A stretch of 51,417 nt of DNA from Nostocoides jenkinsii Ben 74 (GTDB taxonomy: Bacteria > Actinomycetota > Actinomycetes > Actinomycetales > Dermatophilaceae). The notes below the pieces were generated by a model. The model saw only the letters and a list, made by a program, of their open reading frames with translations. It was not told the DNA's origin and searched no databases. Shown here one piece after another: positions 25,841 through 34,183 of this stretch. Numbering within the stretch: the stretch's first letter is position 1; each line of letters starts with the position of its first letter. The translations under genes were made by a program, and so were the position numbers. Location: assembly GCF_001046875.1 (NCBI RefSeq), contig NZ_HF571038.1, positions 929,435 to 980,851 on the forward strand. Direction: 5' to 3'.

Positions 25841-26970
25841 GGGTCGCGCTGCTGTCCGACTGCTACCCGCCGCGACTGGGGGGCATCGAGACGCAGGTGC
25901 GCGACCTCGGCCGACAGCTCGCCGCGGCCGGGCACGAGGTCCACGTCTACACGGCGACCGTGGGGTCCGACGGTCGCCGAGGACGGGTCGACGAGCTGGA
26001 CGAGGGGGTTTATGTCCACCGCCAGACGGTGTGGACTCCGTTCGGCGTGCCGGTGAATCCGTTGGCGCCCAAGGCTCTTCGGCGCGAACTGGGCGGCTTC
26101 GACGTCGCCCATCTCCACCTGGGAGTGGTCTCGCCGTTCGCGTACGGCTTGACCGGGCTCGCCCTCGACCTCGGGCTGCCGACCGTCCTGACGTGGCACT
26201 GCGTCCTCGGCGACGCCAGTCGCATCGCGTATGGCGTGGCCGGCCCCATCGCCCGGTGGGCCGAGCGGGGCGCGCGGTTGACCGCGGTGTCGCGGATGGC
26301 GGCGACTAGGGTGGCGGCGGTGGCCGGGGGCGCGGACGTCGGAGTACTTCCCAATGGCATCGACCCGGATCGGTGGCGTGCGTCGACGTTGGCTGACGGC
26401 CGGACCGCCAGCGACGCCGTGCACCTCGTCAGCGCCATCCGGCTCGCCCCGCGCAAACGCGTGCCCGCGTTGATTCGGATGCTGCGCGCCGTTCGGGCGC
26501 GAGTCCCTGCATCAATTCCGTTGCGCGCCAGTATCTTTGGCGACGGACAAGCGATGCCGCTGGCCCGCCGTCTGATCGGCGACGACGCCTGGATTGAGCT
26601 CGCCGGACGCGTGCCGCGGGAGCGTCTCGTCCAGGAGTATGCCGCGGCCGACCTCTACCTCTCGCCCGCTCGGCTCGAGGCGTTCGGCATCGCGGCGCTG
26701 GAGGCGCGCACTGCGGGGCTGCCGGTTGTCGCGTTGGCGTCGTCCGGCACGGCGGACTTCGTCCGCGACGGTCGCGAGGGATTGCTTGCGACCGACGACG
26801 ACGGGCTCATCACGGCAATGACGCGACTGGTGACGGATGACGTTCTGCGGCAACGCATTGCGAAGCACAATCGCGATCACGTTCCGGATCAGTCCTGGCC
26901 GCAGGTCGTGCGTATGGTCGAGCGGGAGTATGCCGCCGCCCAGGGCGGGTCGGGAGGGGGAGGCGGGTGA
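25837..26970 (+). CDS. Glycosyltransferase family 4 protein
   Basis: A 377-residue GT-B enzyme. The N-terminal LSDCYPPRLGGIETQVRDLGRQLAAAGHEVHVYTA is the glycine-rich acceptor-side loop of GT4, and the C-terminal donor site has LSPARLEAFGIAALEARTAGLPVVALASSGTADFV with the Glu-x7-Glu pair. It resembles phosphatidylinositol mannosyltransferase-type enzymes in general layout, but the donor cannot be assigned. It overlaps the GH32 gene upstream and the Nudix gene downstream by four bases each. Confidence 0.88.
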   Translation: MRVALLSDCYPPRLGGIETQVRDLGRQLAAAGHEVHVYTATVGSDGRRGRVDELDEGVYVHRQTVWTPFGVPVNPLAPKALRRELGGFDVAHLHLGVVSPFAYGLTGLALDLGLPTVLTWHCVLGDASRIAYGVAGPIARWAERGARLTAVSRMAATRVAAVAGGADVGVLPNGIDPDRWRASTLADGRTASDAVHLVSAIRLAPRKRVPALIRMLRAVRARVPASIPLRASIFGDGQAMPLARRLIGDDAWIELAGRVPRERLVQEYAAADLYLSPARLEAFGIAALEARTAGLPVVALASSGTADFVRDGREGLLATDDDGLITAMTRLVTDDVLRQRIAKHNRDHVPDQSWPQVVRMVEREYAAAQGGSGGGGG

Positions 26971-27668
26971 GCACCATACGGATCGAAGGTTGCACGCTGG
27001 TCGGCGATGTCGTGACCGACTTCGTGCTGGAGCACGGGCGCGACCCCGCCGAGGAACTTGCGGCCCGGGGATTCTCCTGCACCGCGATCACCCACGCCTT
27101 TGCCCGCGACGACGCCGTCGTGCTGCGGGTCGGGGTTGTTCCACTCGCCGGGGAGGAGGCGGGGGTCGGCACGCGGATCCCGGCCGCGCAGGTCTCGGAG
27201 CGCGTGCCGGCCGGGGCGACGATCCGGGCCAAGCAGCGACTCTCGGCCTATGCGGTCATCGTCGAGCACGGCTCGATCCTGCTCACGCAACTGTCGGCGC
27301 AGGTGGCCACCGGGGAGGGCCTGTGGACACTGCCAGGTGGTGGCGTGGATGAGGGAGAGGACCCCTCCGTCGGGGTGCGCCGGGAGGTGTGGGAGGAGAC
27401 CGGCCAGCATCTCGGCGCCATCGAGCTCATTGACCTTGTCGCCACCCACTGGGTGGGGCGCGCCCCGAGCGGACGGTGGGAGGACTATCAGGTCGTGCGG
27501 CTGATCTATCGCGCCCGCGTGCCGCTGCGCGAGCCATTGGTGGTGCACGACGTGGGCGGCACGACGGCCGATGCTCGCTGGATCGCCCTCGATGAGCTGG
27601 CCGACACGCCGCGGGCTGCGCTGATCGACCAGCCGCGGTTCGCGCAGTGGCTGCGGCTGGCTAGCTGA
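26967..27668 (+). CDS. Nudix hydrolase family protein
   Basis: A 233-residue protein. An unassigned N-terminal region (1-85) precedes a Nudix domain with the box GGGVDEGEDP...RREVWEETG (about 127-150), which matches GX5EX7REUXEEXGU. It hydrolyses a nucleoside diphosphate linked to another group. In its operon with a GT4 glycosyltransferase it might act on a nucleotide sugar, but this is only inference from position. Its last eight bases overlap the convergent membrane protein gene. Confidence 0.85.
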   Translation: MSTIRIEGCTLVGDVVTDFVLEHGRDPAEELAARGFSCTAITHAFARDDAVVLRVGVVPLAGEEAGVGTRIPAAQVSERVPAGATIRAKQRLSAYAVIVEHGSILLTQLSAQVATGEGLWTLPGGGVDEGEDPSVGVRREVWEETGQHLGAIELIDLVATHWVGRAPSGRWEDYQVVRLIYRARVPLREPLVVHDVGGTTADARWIALDELADTPRAALIDQPRFAQWLRLAS

Positions 27669-27891
27669 CCTGGCCAGGCTCGCGCCGCCGACGGGCGATG
27701 GCCGCGCCGAGGCCGGCGACGGCGAGGAGGGCGCCGGTGCCGAGCACGGCATACGGGGCGAGGCGGTGCCAGTCGAGGGTCGCGGAGAGGAGTTGGTCGC
27801 TGAGCGCGGCCAGGCCGCCGAGGAGCAGGACGATCCCGAGCAGGATCGTGCCCAGGTGCGGGCCGCGGGCGATCGGTCGGCGGGACCTCAT
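27661..27891 (-). CDS. Small two-helix membrane protein
   Basis: A 76-residue protein with two membrane helices (about 13-30 and 46-65), a basic start (MRSRRPIARG) and a basic C-terminal RRRREP. No family is recognised. The ATG overlaps the stop of the PspC-domain gene by four bases, so it is co-translated with it and may be a small partner. The long open frame upstream of 27891 is antisense or out of frame and is not coding. Confidence 0.7.
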   Translation of the reverse strand: MRSRRPIARGPHLGTILLGIVLLLGGLAALSDQLLSATLDWHRLAPYAVLGTGALLAVAGLGAAIARRRREPGQVS

Positions 27892-29216
27892 GACGTCACC
27901 ACGTCGATCGAGCCGACGCCGAAGTCCGCGTCGATGGTGCCCACCAATGGGCCGGTGCCGATGACGCGATCGAAGGTGATCCGGCCGGGATCGGACTCGG
28001 TGATCGGTCGGTGGTCCTGGGTCAGTGACCCCAATCTGATCGACCCGCGCAGCCGCACGGAGTGGTCCTTCGGGACGCGGATGGTCAGGGTGCCGACGCC
28101 TTGGTGGACGCGGATGGCAGCGGCCGTGGCGGCCGCGGGCGTCGTGGGGAGGACGAGCGTCGCATCGCCCACGCCGAGCCGGAAGCCTTGCGCGGGAACA
28201 GAACTCGCGGACCAGGTGCGATCGCCGACGCCTCCGCTGACGTAGTTCGCGGCGCCGGCGGTAGAGGCCACGGCGCCCAGGGCCAGGAGCACAGCGACGA
28301 ACGCGACGAGCCCCCCGCGCCGGCCCAGCGTGCCCGCGATCAGCAGGACCAGGCCGAGGACCGCCACTGCGGCGGCGAGCCCGATCGTGACGAGATTGGT
28401 GTCGGCGTCGCCGGGGCGCGTCACGAACACCAGACCGTATGCCGCGGCCGCGCCCCCCAGCGCAACCAACGTCGCCACCGGGCCGAGGCGCCGGTGCCGG
28501 GGCCGCCGTTGCCGCACCGTCCCGCCCTCGCCCTGGGAGGCGGCGTCCGGAGGTGCGGGCAGGTGGCTCGGGTGCGCAGGGGTCGGGATCGGATTCACAG
28601 CGGCCGGGATCGGGTGCGCAGTGGCTGGGCCCGCGTACTCGGTGACGGGAGTGGGCGGGATGAGGACGGGCGCGGCATACGGCTGGGGGTCGACGGCATC
28701 TTGCGGCGAGATCGCCGACTGGGGTGAACCGGTCGCCCCGGGGGGAGGCGGGGGCGCCGTTGTGCCCGCGCCGCTCGACCACGAGCCCAGTTTGCCCTGC
28801 GAATGCAGGTAGTAACCGAGGCCACCCAGGATCAGGAGCGGGGCCAGCGGCATACCCATGCCCGGGCCGAAGTCGCCGCCGGCGAAGGTGGACCCGATCG
28901 CGATCACCGCGAGGATGCCGAGCCCGGCCAGCAGAACGCCTTCCGGGACATTGCTTTTCAGCCGCACGATGGGGGAAGGCTCGGTCGCGGTCGGCAGGAA
29001 GAGGAAGCCGAGGCCATAGAGCACGATCCCCGCGCCGGACAGCATCGTCAGCACGATCATTCCCACCCGCACGATGACGGGGTCGATGCCCAACCGGGCC
29101 GCCACGCCGGAGCAGACCCCGGTGACCCAGCGGTCGTCGGGGCGGCGCTGGACGTGCTGCTCCTCGACGAGCCCGATGAGGCGATCGAGGGGCGCGGACG
29201 AGGTGGTGTGGGCCAT
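27888..29216 (-). CDS. PspC domain protein with LiaF-like C-terminal domain
   Basis: About 442 residues. The N-terminal PspC domain (about 10-75) contains WVTGVCSGVAARLGIDPVIVRV and one membrane helix, followed by further helices, a Pro/Ala-rich stretch, a second group of helices (about 225-330) and a C-terminal beta-rich domain (about 340-442) with short repeats GVGDATLVLP, GVGTLTIRVP, GVGSIDVVTS. This architecture resembles LiaF-type inhibitors of envelope-stress kinases. It is divergent from a PspC-domain histidine kinase, its probable partner. I chose ATG 29216; ATG 29225 is three codons upstream. Confidence 0.82.
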   Translation of the reverse strand: MAHTTSSAPLDRLIGLVEEQHVQRRPDDRWVTGVCSGVAARLGIDPVIVRVGMIVLTMLSGAGIVLYGLGFLFLPTATEPSPIVRLKSNVPEGVLLAGLGILAVIAIGSTFAGGDFGPGMGMPLAPLLILGGLGYYLHSQGKLGSWSSGAGTTAPPPPPGATGSPQSAISPQDAVDPQPYAAPVLIPPTPVTEYAGPATAHPIPAAVNPIPTPAHPSHLPAPPDAASQGEGGTVRQRRPRHRRLGPVATLVALGGAAAAYGLVFVTRPGDADTNLVTIGLAAAVAVLGLVLLIAGTLGRRGGLVAFVAVLLALGAVASTAGAANYVSGGVGDRTWSASSVPAQGFRLGVGDATLVLPTTPAAATAAAIRVHQGVGTLTIRVPKDHSVRLRGSIRLGSLTQDHRPITESDPGRITFDRVIGTGPLVGTIDADFGVGSIDVVTS

Positions 29217-29341
29217 ACCGTCCATCGTGCCGTCGCGCGCGCCGGCCCTCCGCTCGGGTCGACCCTGAGGAGCCCCCCATTCCTGCCCTCGCCCCCCTGA
29301 CTCTGGCCGCGCGGGCCTCGTCGGGGGGCCAGACTTAGGAC
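29217..29341. promoter_or_regulatory. Divergent promoter region of the PspC modules
   Basis: This 125-base region lies between the PspC/LiaF-like gene and the PspC-kinase gene. On the plus strand CAGACT (29330-29335) lies six bases before GTG 29342; on the minus strand CACGAT lies seven bases before ATG 29216. Both are -10-like hexamers with C at position 1, so both genes may be leaderless but with weak promoters. Confidence 0.4.
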
Positions 29342-30556
29342 GTGCCCACTCCGTATGCCGCCGCCCCCGCCGCGGCCCCGCCCCGGCTGGTCCGCCCGTT
29401 GGCGGGGCGCCAGGTGGCCGGCGTGTGCGCGGGATTGGCCGAGCACCTCGGGGTTCCCGTCCGCGTCATCCGGCTGATCATGCTGGTCCTGCTCGCGATG
29501 GGTCCCGGCGTTGTGGCCTATGTGCTGCTCTGGGCGCTGACGCCTGAAGTCGAGGCGACACCCGGCAAGCCGGGCGCACCCGGTGAGCAGCGATCACTCT
29601 TCGACGGACCGATGCTTGTCATCGCCGGCGCCGTCGTGGCCTTCGTCGGCGTCGCGTGGCTGGCCCAACGCTCCGGCGTAGACCTGCGCCTAGGTGTGCT
29701 GCTGCCGCTGCTGGTCATCGCGGTGGGGACAGTCATCGGACTGAGCCAACTCGACGCCGCGCGCCGCACCCGTTGGCTGGCCGGGTCCGGCTGGCAGACG
29801 GCAGCCCGGTTGGGGCTCGGCGTCATCGTGACGGCCGGCGGGATTCTGGCGCTCGTCACCCGTGACGCGCCCATCAGCCAGACCTGGGACATCATCGTCG
29901 CCGTCATCGTCGTCCTGATCGGGGCGGGCCTGCTCGTGGCGCCGTGGGGGGTACGGGTCCTGGCCGAGTTGCGCGCCGAGCAGGCCGCCCGCGCCCGGGC
30001 CGACGAACGCGCCGACATGGCCGCCCACCTGCACGATTCCGTCCTCCAGACGCTCGCCCTCATCCAGCGCCAGTCCGGCGACAGCGCCCGCGTCGCCACG
30101 CTCGCCCGCGCTCAGGAGCGCGAGCTTCGCGCGTGGCTCTACGGGGGTGGCGCCGCGGAGGCGAGCAACCTCTCCGGCGCCCTCGCGGAGGTGATCGGGG
30201 AGGTGGAGGCGGCGCACGGCATACCCGTGGATCTGGTGATGACCGGGGATCGGGAGATGGACGACGGGACCCAGGCTCTGGTTCGGGCGGTCCGCGAGGC
30301 GCTTGCCAATGCGGTGCGGCACGGTCGCCCGCCCGTCTCGGTGTATGTCGAGGCCGGACCGACCGGCGTCGAAGCCTTCATCCGCGATCACGGGCCCGGA
30401 CTCGACATGGAAGTGATTCCCGAGGACCGGCTCGGCGTGCGAGAGTCGATCATCGGCCGGATGACGCGGCACGGCGGGGCGGCCTCCTCGCGCCGCCTTG
30501 ATCCGGGCACCGAATGGAGCCTCACCCTGCCCCCACCTCAAGGAGTCACACCATGA
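29342..30556 (+). CDS. PspC-domain sensor histidine kinase (HisKA_3/NarL type)
   Basis: A 404-residue membrane kinase. An N-terminal PspC domain (about 15-70, VRPLAGRQVAGVCAGLAEHLG) is followed by four more membrane helices (about 88-108, 117-135, 155-172, 183-203), a HisKA_3 dimerisation helix with phosphoacceptor His231 (AHLHDSVLQTLALIQ) and an ATPase domain (AVREALANAVRHG as N-box, DHGPGLD as G1 box). It would autophosphorylate on envelope signals and phosphorylate the next gene product, with which it overlaps by four bases. The divergent PspC/LiaF-like protein probably modulates it. Confidence 0.9.
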   Translation: MPTPYAAAPAAAPPRLVRPLAGRQVAGVCAGLAEHLGVPVRVIRLIMLVLLAMGPGVVAYVLLWALTPEVEATPGKPGAPGEQRSLFDGPMLVIAGAVVAFVGVAWLAQRSGVDLRLGVLLPLLVIAVGTVIGLSQLDAARRTRWLAGSGWQTAARLGLGVIVTAGGILALVTRDAPISQTWDIIVAVIVVLIGAGLLVAPWGVRVLAELRAEQAARARADERADMAAHLHDSVLQTLALIQRQSGDSARVATLARAQERELRAWLYGGGAAEASNLSGALAEVIGEVEAAHGIPVDLVMTGDREMDDGTQALVRAVREALANAVRHGRPPVSVYVEAGPTGVEAFIRDHGPGLDMEVIPEDRLGVRESIIGRMTRHGGAASSRRLDPGTEWSLTLPPPQGVTP

Positions 30557-31257
30557 CCGGCACCCCGGCCAGCCCCCCCGCCGAACCCGTCCGCGTGGTC
30601 GTCGTCGACGACCACCGGATGTTCCGCACCGGCGTCAAGGCGGAGTTGGAGGAGGTCGCCGGCGATCGCATCGACATCATCGGCGAGGCTCCCGATGTGG
30701 ACACGGCCATCGCCGTCATCCGCCGCGACCTGCCCGATGTCGTGCTGCTGGACGTCCATCTGCCGGGCGGCAATGGGCGCGGTGGGGTCGACGTGCTGGC
30801 CGGTTGTGTGGCCGTCGACAGCCGCCGGGGTCGGCCCGTGCGCTTCCTCGCGCTGTCGGTCTCCGATGCCGCCGAGGACGTCATCGCGGTGATCCGGGCG
30901 GGGGCCCGCGGCTATGTCACCAAGACCATCACCGGCACCGACCTCGCCAATGCCGTATGCCGCGTGGCCGACGGCGACGCCGTCTTCAGCCCGCGCCTGG
31001 CCGGCTTCGTGCTCGACGCCTTCGGCGCCGCGGCGGGGGAGATCGCCGAGGTGGACGAGGAACTCGACCGGCTGTCGCAGCGCGAGCGCGAGGTGATGCG
31101 ACTGATCGCGCGCGGCTACCAGTACAAGGAAGTGGCCAAGGAGCTCTTCATCTCGATCAAGACCGTCGAGACCCACGTCTCCTCGGTGCTGCGCAAGCTG
31201 CAGCTGTCCTCTCGGCACGAGTTGACCGCGTGGGCGATGGGGCGCAAACTCGTCTGA
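30553..31257 (+). CDS. LuxR/NarL family response regulator
   Basis: A 234-residue protein: receiver domain (about 13-140) with acidic pocket VVDD (17-20), phosphoacceptor Asp67 in VVLLDVHLPGG and the Lys near 115 (VTKT), then a LuxR-type HTH (about 165-228, LSQREREVMRLIARGYQYKEVAKELFISIKTVETHVSSVLRKL). AAGGAG precedes the ATG, which overlaps the kinase stop. Together they form a two-component system; its targets may include the divergent PspC genes. Confidence 0.93.
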   Translation: MTGTPASPPAEPVRVVVVDDHRMFRTGVKAELEEVAGDRIDIIGEAPDVDTAIAVIRRDLPDVVLLDVHLPGGNGRGGVDVLAGCVAVDSRRGRPVRFLALSVSDAAEDVIAVIRAGARGYVTKTITGTDLANAVCRVADGDAVFSPRLAGFVLDAFGAAAGEIAEVDEELDRLSQREREVMRLIARGYQYKEVAKELFISIKTVETHVSSVLRKLQLSSRHELTAWAMGRKLV

Positions 31258-31269
31258 ATCTCGCCAACG

Positions 31270-31275
31270 TAGGGT
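31270..31275 (+). promoter_or_regulatory. -10 hexamer TAGGGT of a leaderless small membrane gene
   Basis: TAGGGT is followed by seven bases and ATG 31283. The element lies 13 bases after the response regulator stop and gives this gene its own promoter. Confidence 0.55.
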
Positions 31276-31282
31276 GACCCGC

Positions 31283-31660
31283 ATGGACATCGTCACCAAC
31301 CTCCTGGTGCTTGTGCACCTCATCGGGATGGCGTGCATCGTCGGCGGCTGGATCAGCCTGCGCGCGCGCCGCGTCGAGTCGGGGATGGGCCTGACCGTGG
31401 TCGTGTGGGGTGCCCGCTTCCAGGTGCTGACCGGACTGGCCCTCGTCGGGATCCACGAGGCCAACAAGGACCCGCTCAACCACGCCAAGATCGGCGTGAA
31501 ACTGGCCATCGCGTTGGCATGCGCCATGTGCGCGGAGATGGCCGCCGCCCGGGCCCGGCGTGGCTCGGGGGACAGCAACCTCATCGACTACGCCGGTGTC
31601 CTCGGCATCCTCAACACCGCGGTCGCCGCGTTGTGGGAGACCTCGTCCGCCGAGGCGTAA
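31283..31660 (+). CDS. Four-helix integral membrane protein of unknown function
   Basis: A 125-residue protein with four predicted membrane segments (about 5-25, 38-58, 72-90, 100-118). The polar residues His12, His56 and His66 and LVGIHEANKDPLNHAKIGVKLAI are conserved-looking and resemble small heme- or quinone-associated membrane proteins, but I cannot assign a family. ATG 31283 is chosen because TAGGGT lies seven bases upstream; an in-frame GTG at 31274 is less likely. Confidence 0.7.
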   Translation: MDIVTNLLVLVHLIGMACIVGGWISLRARRVESGMGLTVVVWGARFQVLTGLALVGIHEANKDPLNHAKIGVKLAIALACAMCAEMAAARARRGSGDSNLIDYAGVLGILNTAVAALWETSSAEA

Positions 31661-31692
31661 GCCGTCGCCGGAGACGTCGGGGTATCGGGAAG

Positions 31693-32670
31693 TCACGGGA
31701 TGAGCAGCAGCTTGCCGGTGGTGCCGCGCCCCTCCAAGGCGTCGTATGCCGCGACCGCCTCCCCCAGCGGCCACCGCCCGCCGATCTCCAGCTCCAGGCT
31801 CCCGTCGGCCAGCGCCCCCAGAATCTCGCCGGCCCGCCAGAGCAGTTCGTCGCGGTCCTGCAAGTAGGCACCCAGGCTCGGCCGCGTCAGATAAGCCGAC
31901 CCGGCGGCGTTGAGACGCTGGATGTCGAACGGCGGGACCTGCCCGCTCGCACCGCCGAACAACGCGAGCGTCCCGCGCGGGCGCAGGGCGGCGAGAGAGG
32001 CGTCGAAGGTGTCCTTGCCCACTCCGTCATACGCGACGTGCACCCCACCACCGTCGGCGGCGGCCCGCACCGCCGCGGCGAGGTCGTCGACCCGGCGGTA
32101 GTCGATCAACCCCTCGGCTCCGAGACGCTCCGCGATGGCGAGCTTCTCCGGGCCGCCGGCGGTCGCAATAACCCGGCCACCCTTGGCGGTGATGAGTTGC
32201 ACGAGGAGTTGGCCGACGCCGCCCGCGGCGGCGTGGACGAGGGCGATATCGCCGGGCTGCACGGCATACGTCGAATTCACGAGGTAATGCGCCGTCATCC
32301 CCTGGAGCATTGCGGCCGCCGCGATGTCGAGGGCGAGCCCGTCCGGGACGGGAACGAGCTGGGCCGCCGGCAGGTTGGCCAGCCCCGCGGCACTGCCGAG
32401 TTGCATCGCCCACGCAACCCGGTCACCGACGGCGAACTCGGCGCCCTCACCGACCGCCACGACCTCGCCGGCGCCTTCCATGCCCAGCGTGAACGGGGTC
32501 GGGATCGGATAGACCCCCTGGCGCTGATAGACGTCGATGAAGTTCACCCCGGCCGCGGCCACGCGCACTTGGACCTGGCCGGGTCCCGGCGCGGGCAGGT
32601 CTCGCTCGGTCACCTCGAGGACATCACTGCCGCCATTGCGGGGCACGGTCAGGGCAGGCGTGGACGGCAT
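31693..32670 (-). CDS. Quinone oxidoreductase (zinc-free MDR family)
   Basis: A 325-residue medium-chain dehydrogenase/reductase. The N-terminal GroES-like domain has VNFIDVYQRQGVYPIPTPFTLGMEGAGEVVAVG, the hallmark of QOR-type NADPH:quinone reductases; the Rossmann domain has AAAGGVGQLLVQLITAKGGRVIATAGG. The zinc ligands of alcohol dehydrogenases are missing, as expected for this subfamily. GGAGGA lies five to six bases before the ATG at 32670. It is a single gene, followed on its 3' side by the unrelated membrane gene in the opposite direction. Confidence 0.92.
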   Translation of the reverse strand: MPSTPALTVPRNGGSDVLEVTERDLPAPGPGQVQVRVAAAGVNFIDVYQRQGVYPIPTPFTLGMEGAGEVVAVGEGAEFAVGDRVAWAMQLGSAAGLANLPAAQLVPVPDGLALDIAAAAMLQGMTAHYLVNSTYAVQPGDIALVHAAAGGVGQLLVQLITAKGGRVIATAGGPEKLAIAERLGAEGLIDYRRVDDLAAAVRAAADGGGVHVAYDGVGKDTFDASLAALRPRGTLALFGGASGQVPPFDIQRLNAAGSAYLTRPSLGAYLQDRDELLWRAGEILGALADGSLELEIGGRWPLGEAVAAYDALEGRGTTGKLLLIP

Positions 32671-32925
32671 CCGATTCCTCCGGTCGTATGGTGCGGGGTC
32701 ACCTCGACCCCACAACCGACCTTAGCCACGGGCTCCGACAACCCCTCGTCGCCGGTCGCCCCGCTGACCCTGGGCGCGGACGCACCCCCCCTGCGGACGC
32801 AATAACCTGGCGCGGACGCAAGGGGACTCCGCTGGCGGACCCCATGTTCGGGCCGGCGGCGCATGTCGGTGACGAGCGCCCCAGTTAGACGAGCGCACTG
32901 AGTTAACGGTCACGAGCGCACCGAG
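32671..32925. other. Intergenic region with short direct repeats
   Basis: This 255-base gap has two repeat sets. GCGGACGCA occurs at 32776-32784, 32793-32801 and 32812-32820. Further right, ACGAGCGC followed by a degenerate C-rich GAGTTAA occurs three times between 32872 and 32930. No promoter hexamer or open reading frame with protein character was recognised apart from the ribosome-binding site of the quinone oxidoreductase. Confidence 0.6.
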
Positions 32926-33549
32926 CTAAAGAGCGTCGTTGAGCTCGCTCAGGCGGGCCAATTCGGCGGTTGCGTCCGGATGGTCGTCGACGCGGAGGTC
33001 GGCTAGGACGCCGGAGCGGTCGTAGCCAGCCCTGGGGGCCACGGCATACAGGGCCGCACTTTGTCGACCGCGGCGGTCGCCACCGACCGCATCTCCGGCC
33101 ATCAGCGCCGCGATGAGCCGGCGCGTGAACGGCTGGCTGGCGGCCTCGATGAAGGCCGACTCCATGGCCTCGATCACTTCGGGTCCGACGAGGATGTTGC
33201 CCTGAATGGCGTACTGCGCGCCATCGACCTCACCGGTCAGCCCACCGGCCCACGGCAGGCAGTCGGCGCCCGTGAAGGTCGCGGCGTCCCGGGCCCCGAC
33301 GACACCGACTTGGCGCTCGCTCGCGTTCAGGTCCTCGGCAGTCACCGCGGCGAGCGCGCGGGCCGCCGTGGCGCCGCGCATCATGGTGCTCAGCAGATCC
33401 TGTTTATAGGCCACGCGAGCACGGGCTTGGGTGGCGGCGGCGCCAGTGCCCAGTCGCGCGGCCGGAACGACCGCTCCGACGGCGAGGAACTTGCTGGCGA
33501 CGGCTACTCCATACGACGTTCCCTGCCGGGCGACGATCGAGAAGGTCAT
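32926..33549 (-). CDS. DUF1028 family protein (Ntn-hydrolase-like)
   Basis: A 207-residue protein that starts MTFSIVARQG, the typical first residues of DUF1028 proteins, and continues with YGVAVASKFLAVGAVVPAARLGTGAAATQA and YAIQGNILVGPEVIEAME, both family segments. DUF1028 is thought to adopt an Ntn-hydrolase-like fold and is often found in peptide or amino acid catabolic settings; substrate unknown. On the minus strand TAGCCT lies five bases before the ATG, so the transcript may be leaderless. The longer open frame to 33585 is rejected because the family begins at this Met. Confidence 0.85.
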   Translation of the reverse strand: MTFSIVARQGTSYGVAVASKFLAVGAVVPAARLGTGAAATQARARVAYKQDLLSTMMRGATAARALAAVTAEDLNASERQVGVVGARDAATFTGADCLPWAGGLTGEVDGAQYAIQGNILVGPEVIEAMESAFIEAASQPFTRRLIAALMAGDAVGGDRRGRQSAALYAVAPRAGYDRSGVLADLRVDDHPDATAELARLSELNDAL

Positions 33550-33554
33550 ATTCC

Positions 33555-33560
33555 AGGCTA
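33555..33560 (-). promoter_or_regulatory. -10 hexamer TAGCCT of the leaderless DUF1028 gene
   Basis: Read on the minus strand, TAGCCT is followed by five bases and ATG 33549. No ribosome-binding site is seen. Confidence 0.5.
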
Positions 33561-33650
33561 GGCGCGGGTCCGGGGCGCGGGTCAAGATGCGGGCGACGTG
33601 ACGCTGCGGACATCGAGGGCGCCGCCGTCGACGGTGATCTGATCGAGGGC

Positions 33651-33678
33651 CCGTCGCTGGTCAGAAGTCCAGCGACGG
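33651..33678. terminator. Hairpin downstream of arfB
   Basis: Perfect 10-bp stem CCGTCGCTGG (33651-33660) with CCAGCGACGG (33669-33678), loop of eight bases. It lies 37 bases after the arfB stop on the minus strand. There is no U-run, as is common in high-GC actinomycetes. Confidence 0.55.
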
Positions 33679-33714
33679 CAGGTGATCGAGAAGTGTTCAG
33701 AGTCCGGGCGCTGA

Positions 33715-34155
33715 TCAGGAGTCAAGCGGTGGTCGCGTGCGCGCCGCCTTCGTCTGGGAACGCTCACGCTTGGATTGCAGCCGGCGTTCGGTCGAGCCTT
33801 TCGTCGGTTTGGTGGCGCGCCGGGACGGCGGGGGCGGGGCGAGGGCGGCACGGATCTGGTCGGCGAGCCGCTCCCGGGCGGCCACGCGGTTGCGGTGTTG
33901 GGATCGGTGCTCGCGCGCGGCCACGACAAGGCGCTGGTCGTCGCCGGGATAGGCACGTCGCAACCGCTGCCGTTGGGCAGCCGTCAACAAGGTGTCGAGC
34001 GCCACAAGAGGCAGTTCGACCTCGACCCGGCTGTCGGTGGTGTTGACGGACTGCCCGCCGGGACCCGGGGAGCGGGAGAAGCGCTCGATCAACAGGCCGC
34101 CCGGCACGACCAAACCGTGAGGTATGCCGGGGCCCGGGGGGATCAGGAGGTCCAC
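33715..34155 (-). CDS. arfB: Alternative ribosome-rescue factor ArfB (peptidyl-tRNA hydrolase)
   Basis: A 146-residue protein of the RF-1-like class. FSRSPGPGGQSVNTTDSRVEVE (about 26-47) carries the GGQ that hydrolyses peptidyl-tRNA, and the C-terminus is a basic, flexible tail (KPTKGSTERRLQSKRERSQTKAARTR) that enters the empty mRNA channel of stalled ribosomes. Length agrees with ArfB/YaeJ. The start is a GTG at 34155 without a clear ribosome-binding site; an alternative downstream start would shorten the N-terminus by about 15 residues. Confidence 0.93.
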   Translation of the reverse strand: MDLLIPPGPGIPHGLVVPGGLLIERFSRSPGPGGQSVNTTDSRVEVELPLVALDTLLTAAQRQRLRRAYPGDDQRLVVAAREHRSQHRNRVAARERLADQIRAALAPPPPSRRATKPTKGSTERRLQSKRERSQTKAARTRPPLDS

Positions 34156-34183
34156 GTCGTGGGCTGGTGAGCGAGCACCGCGA

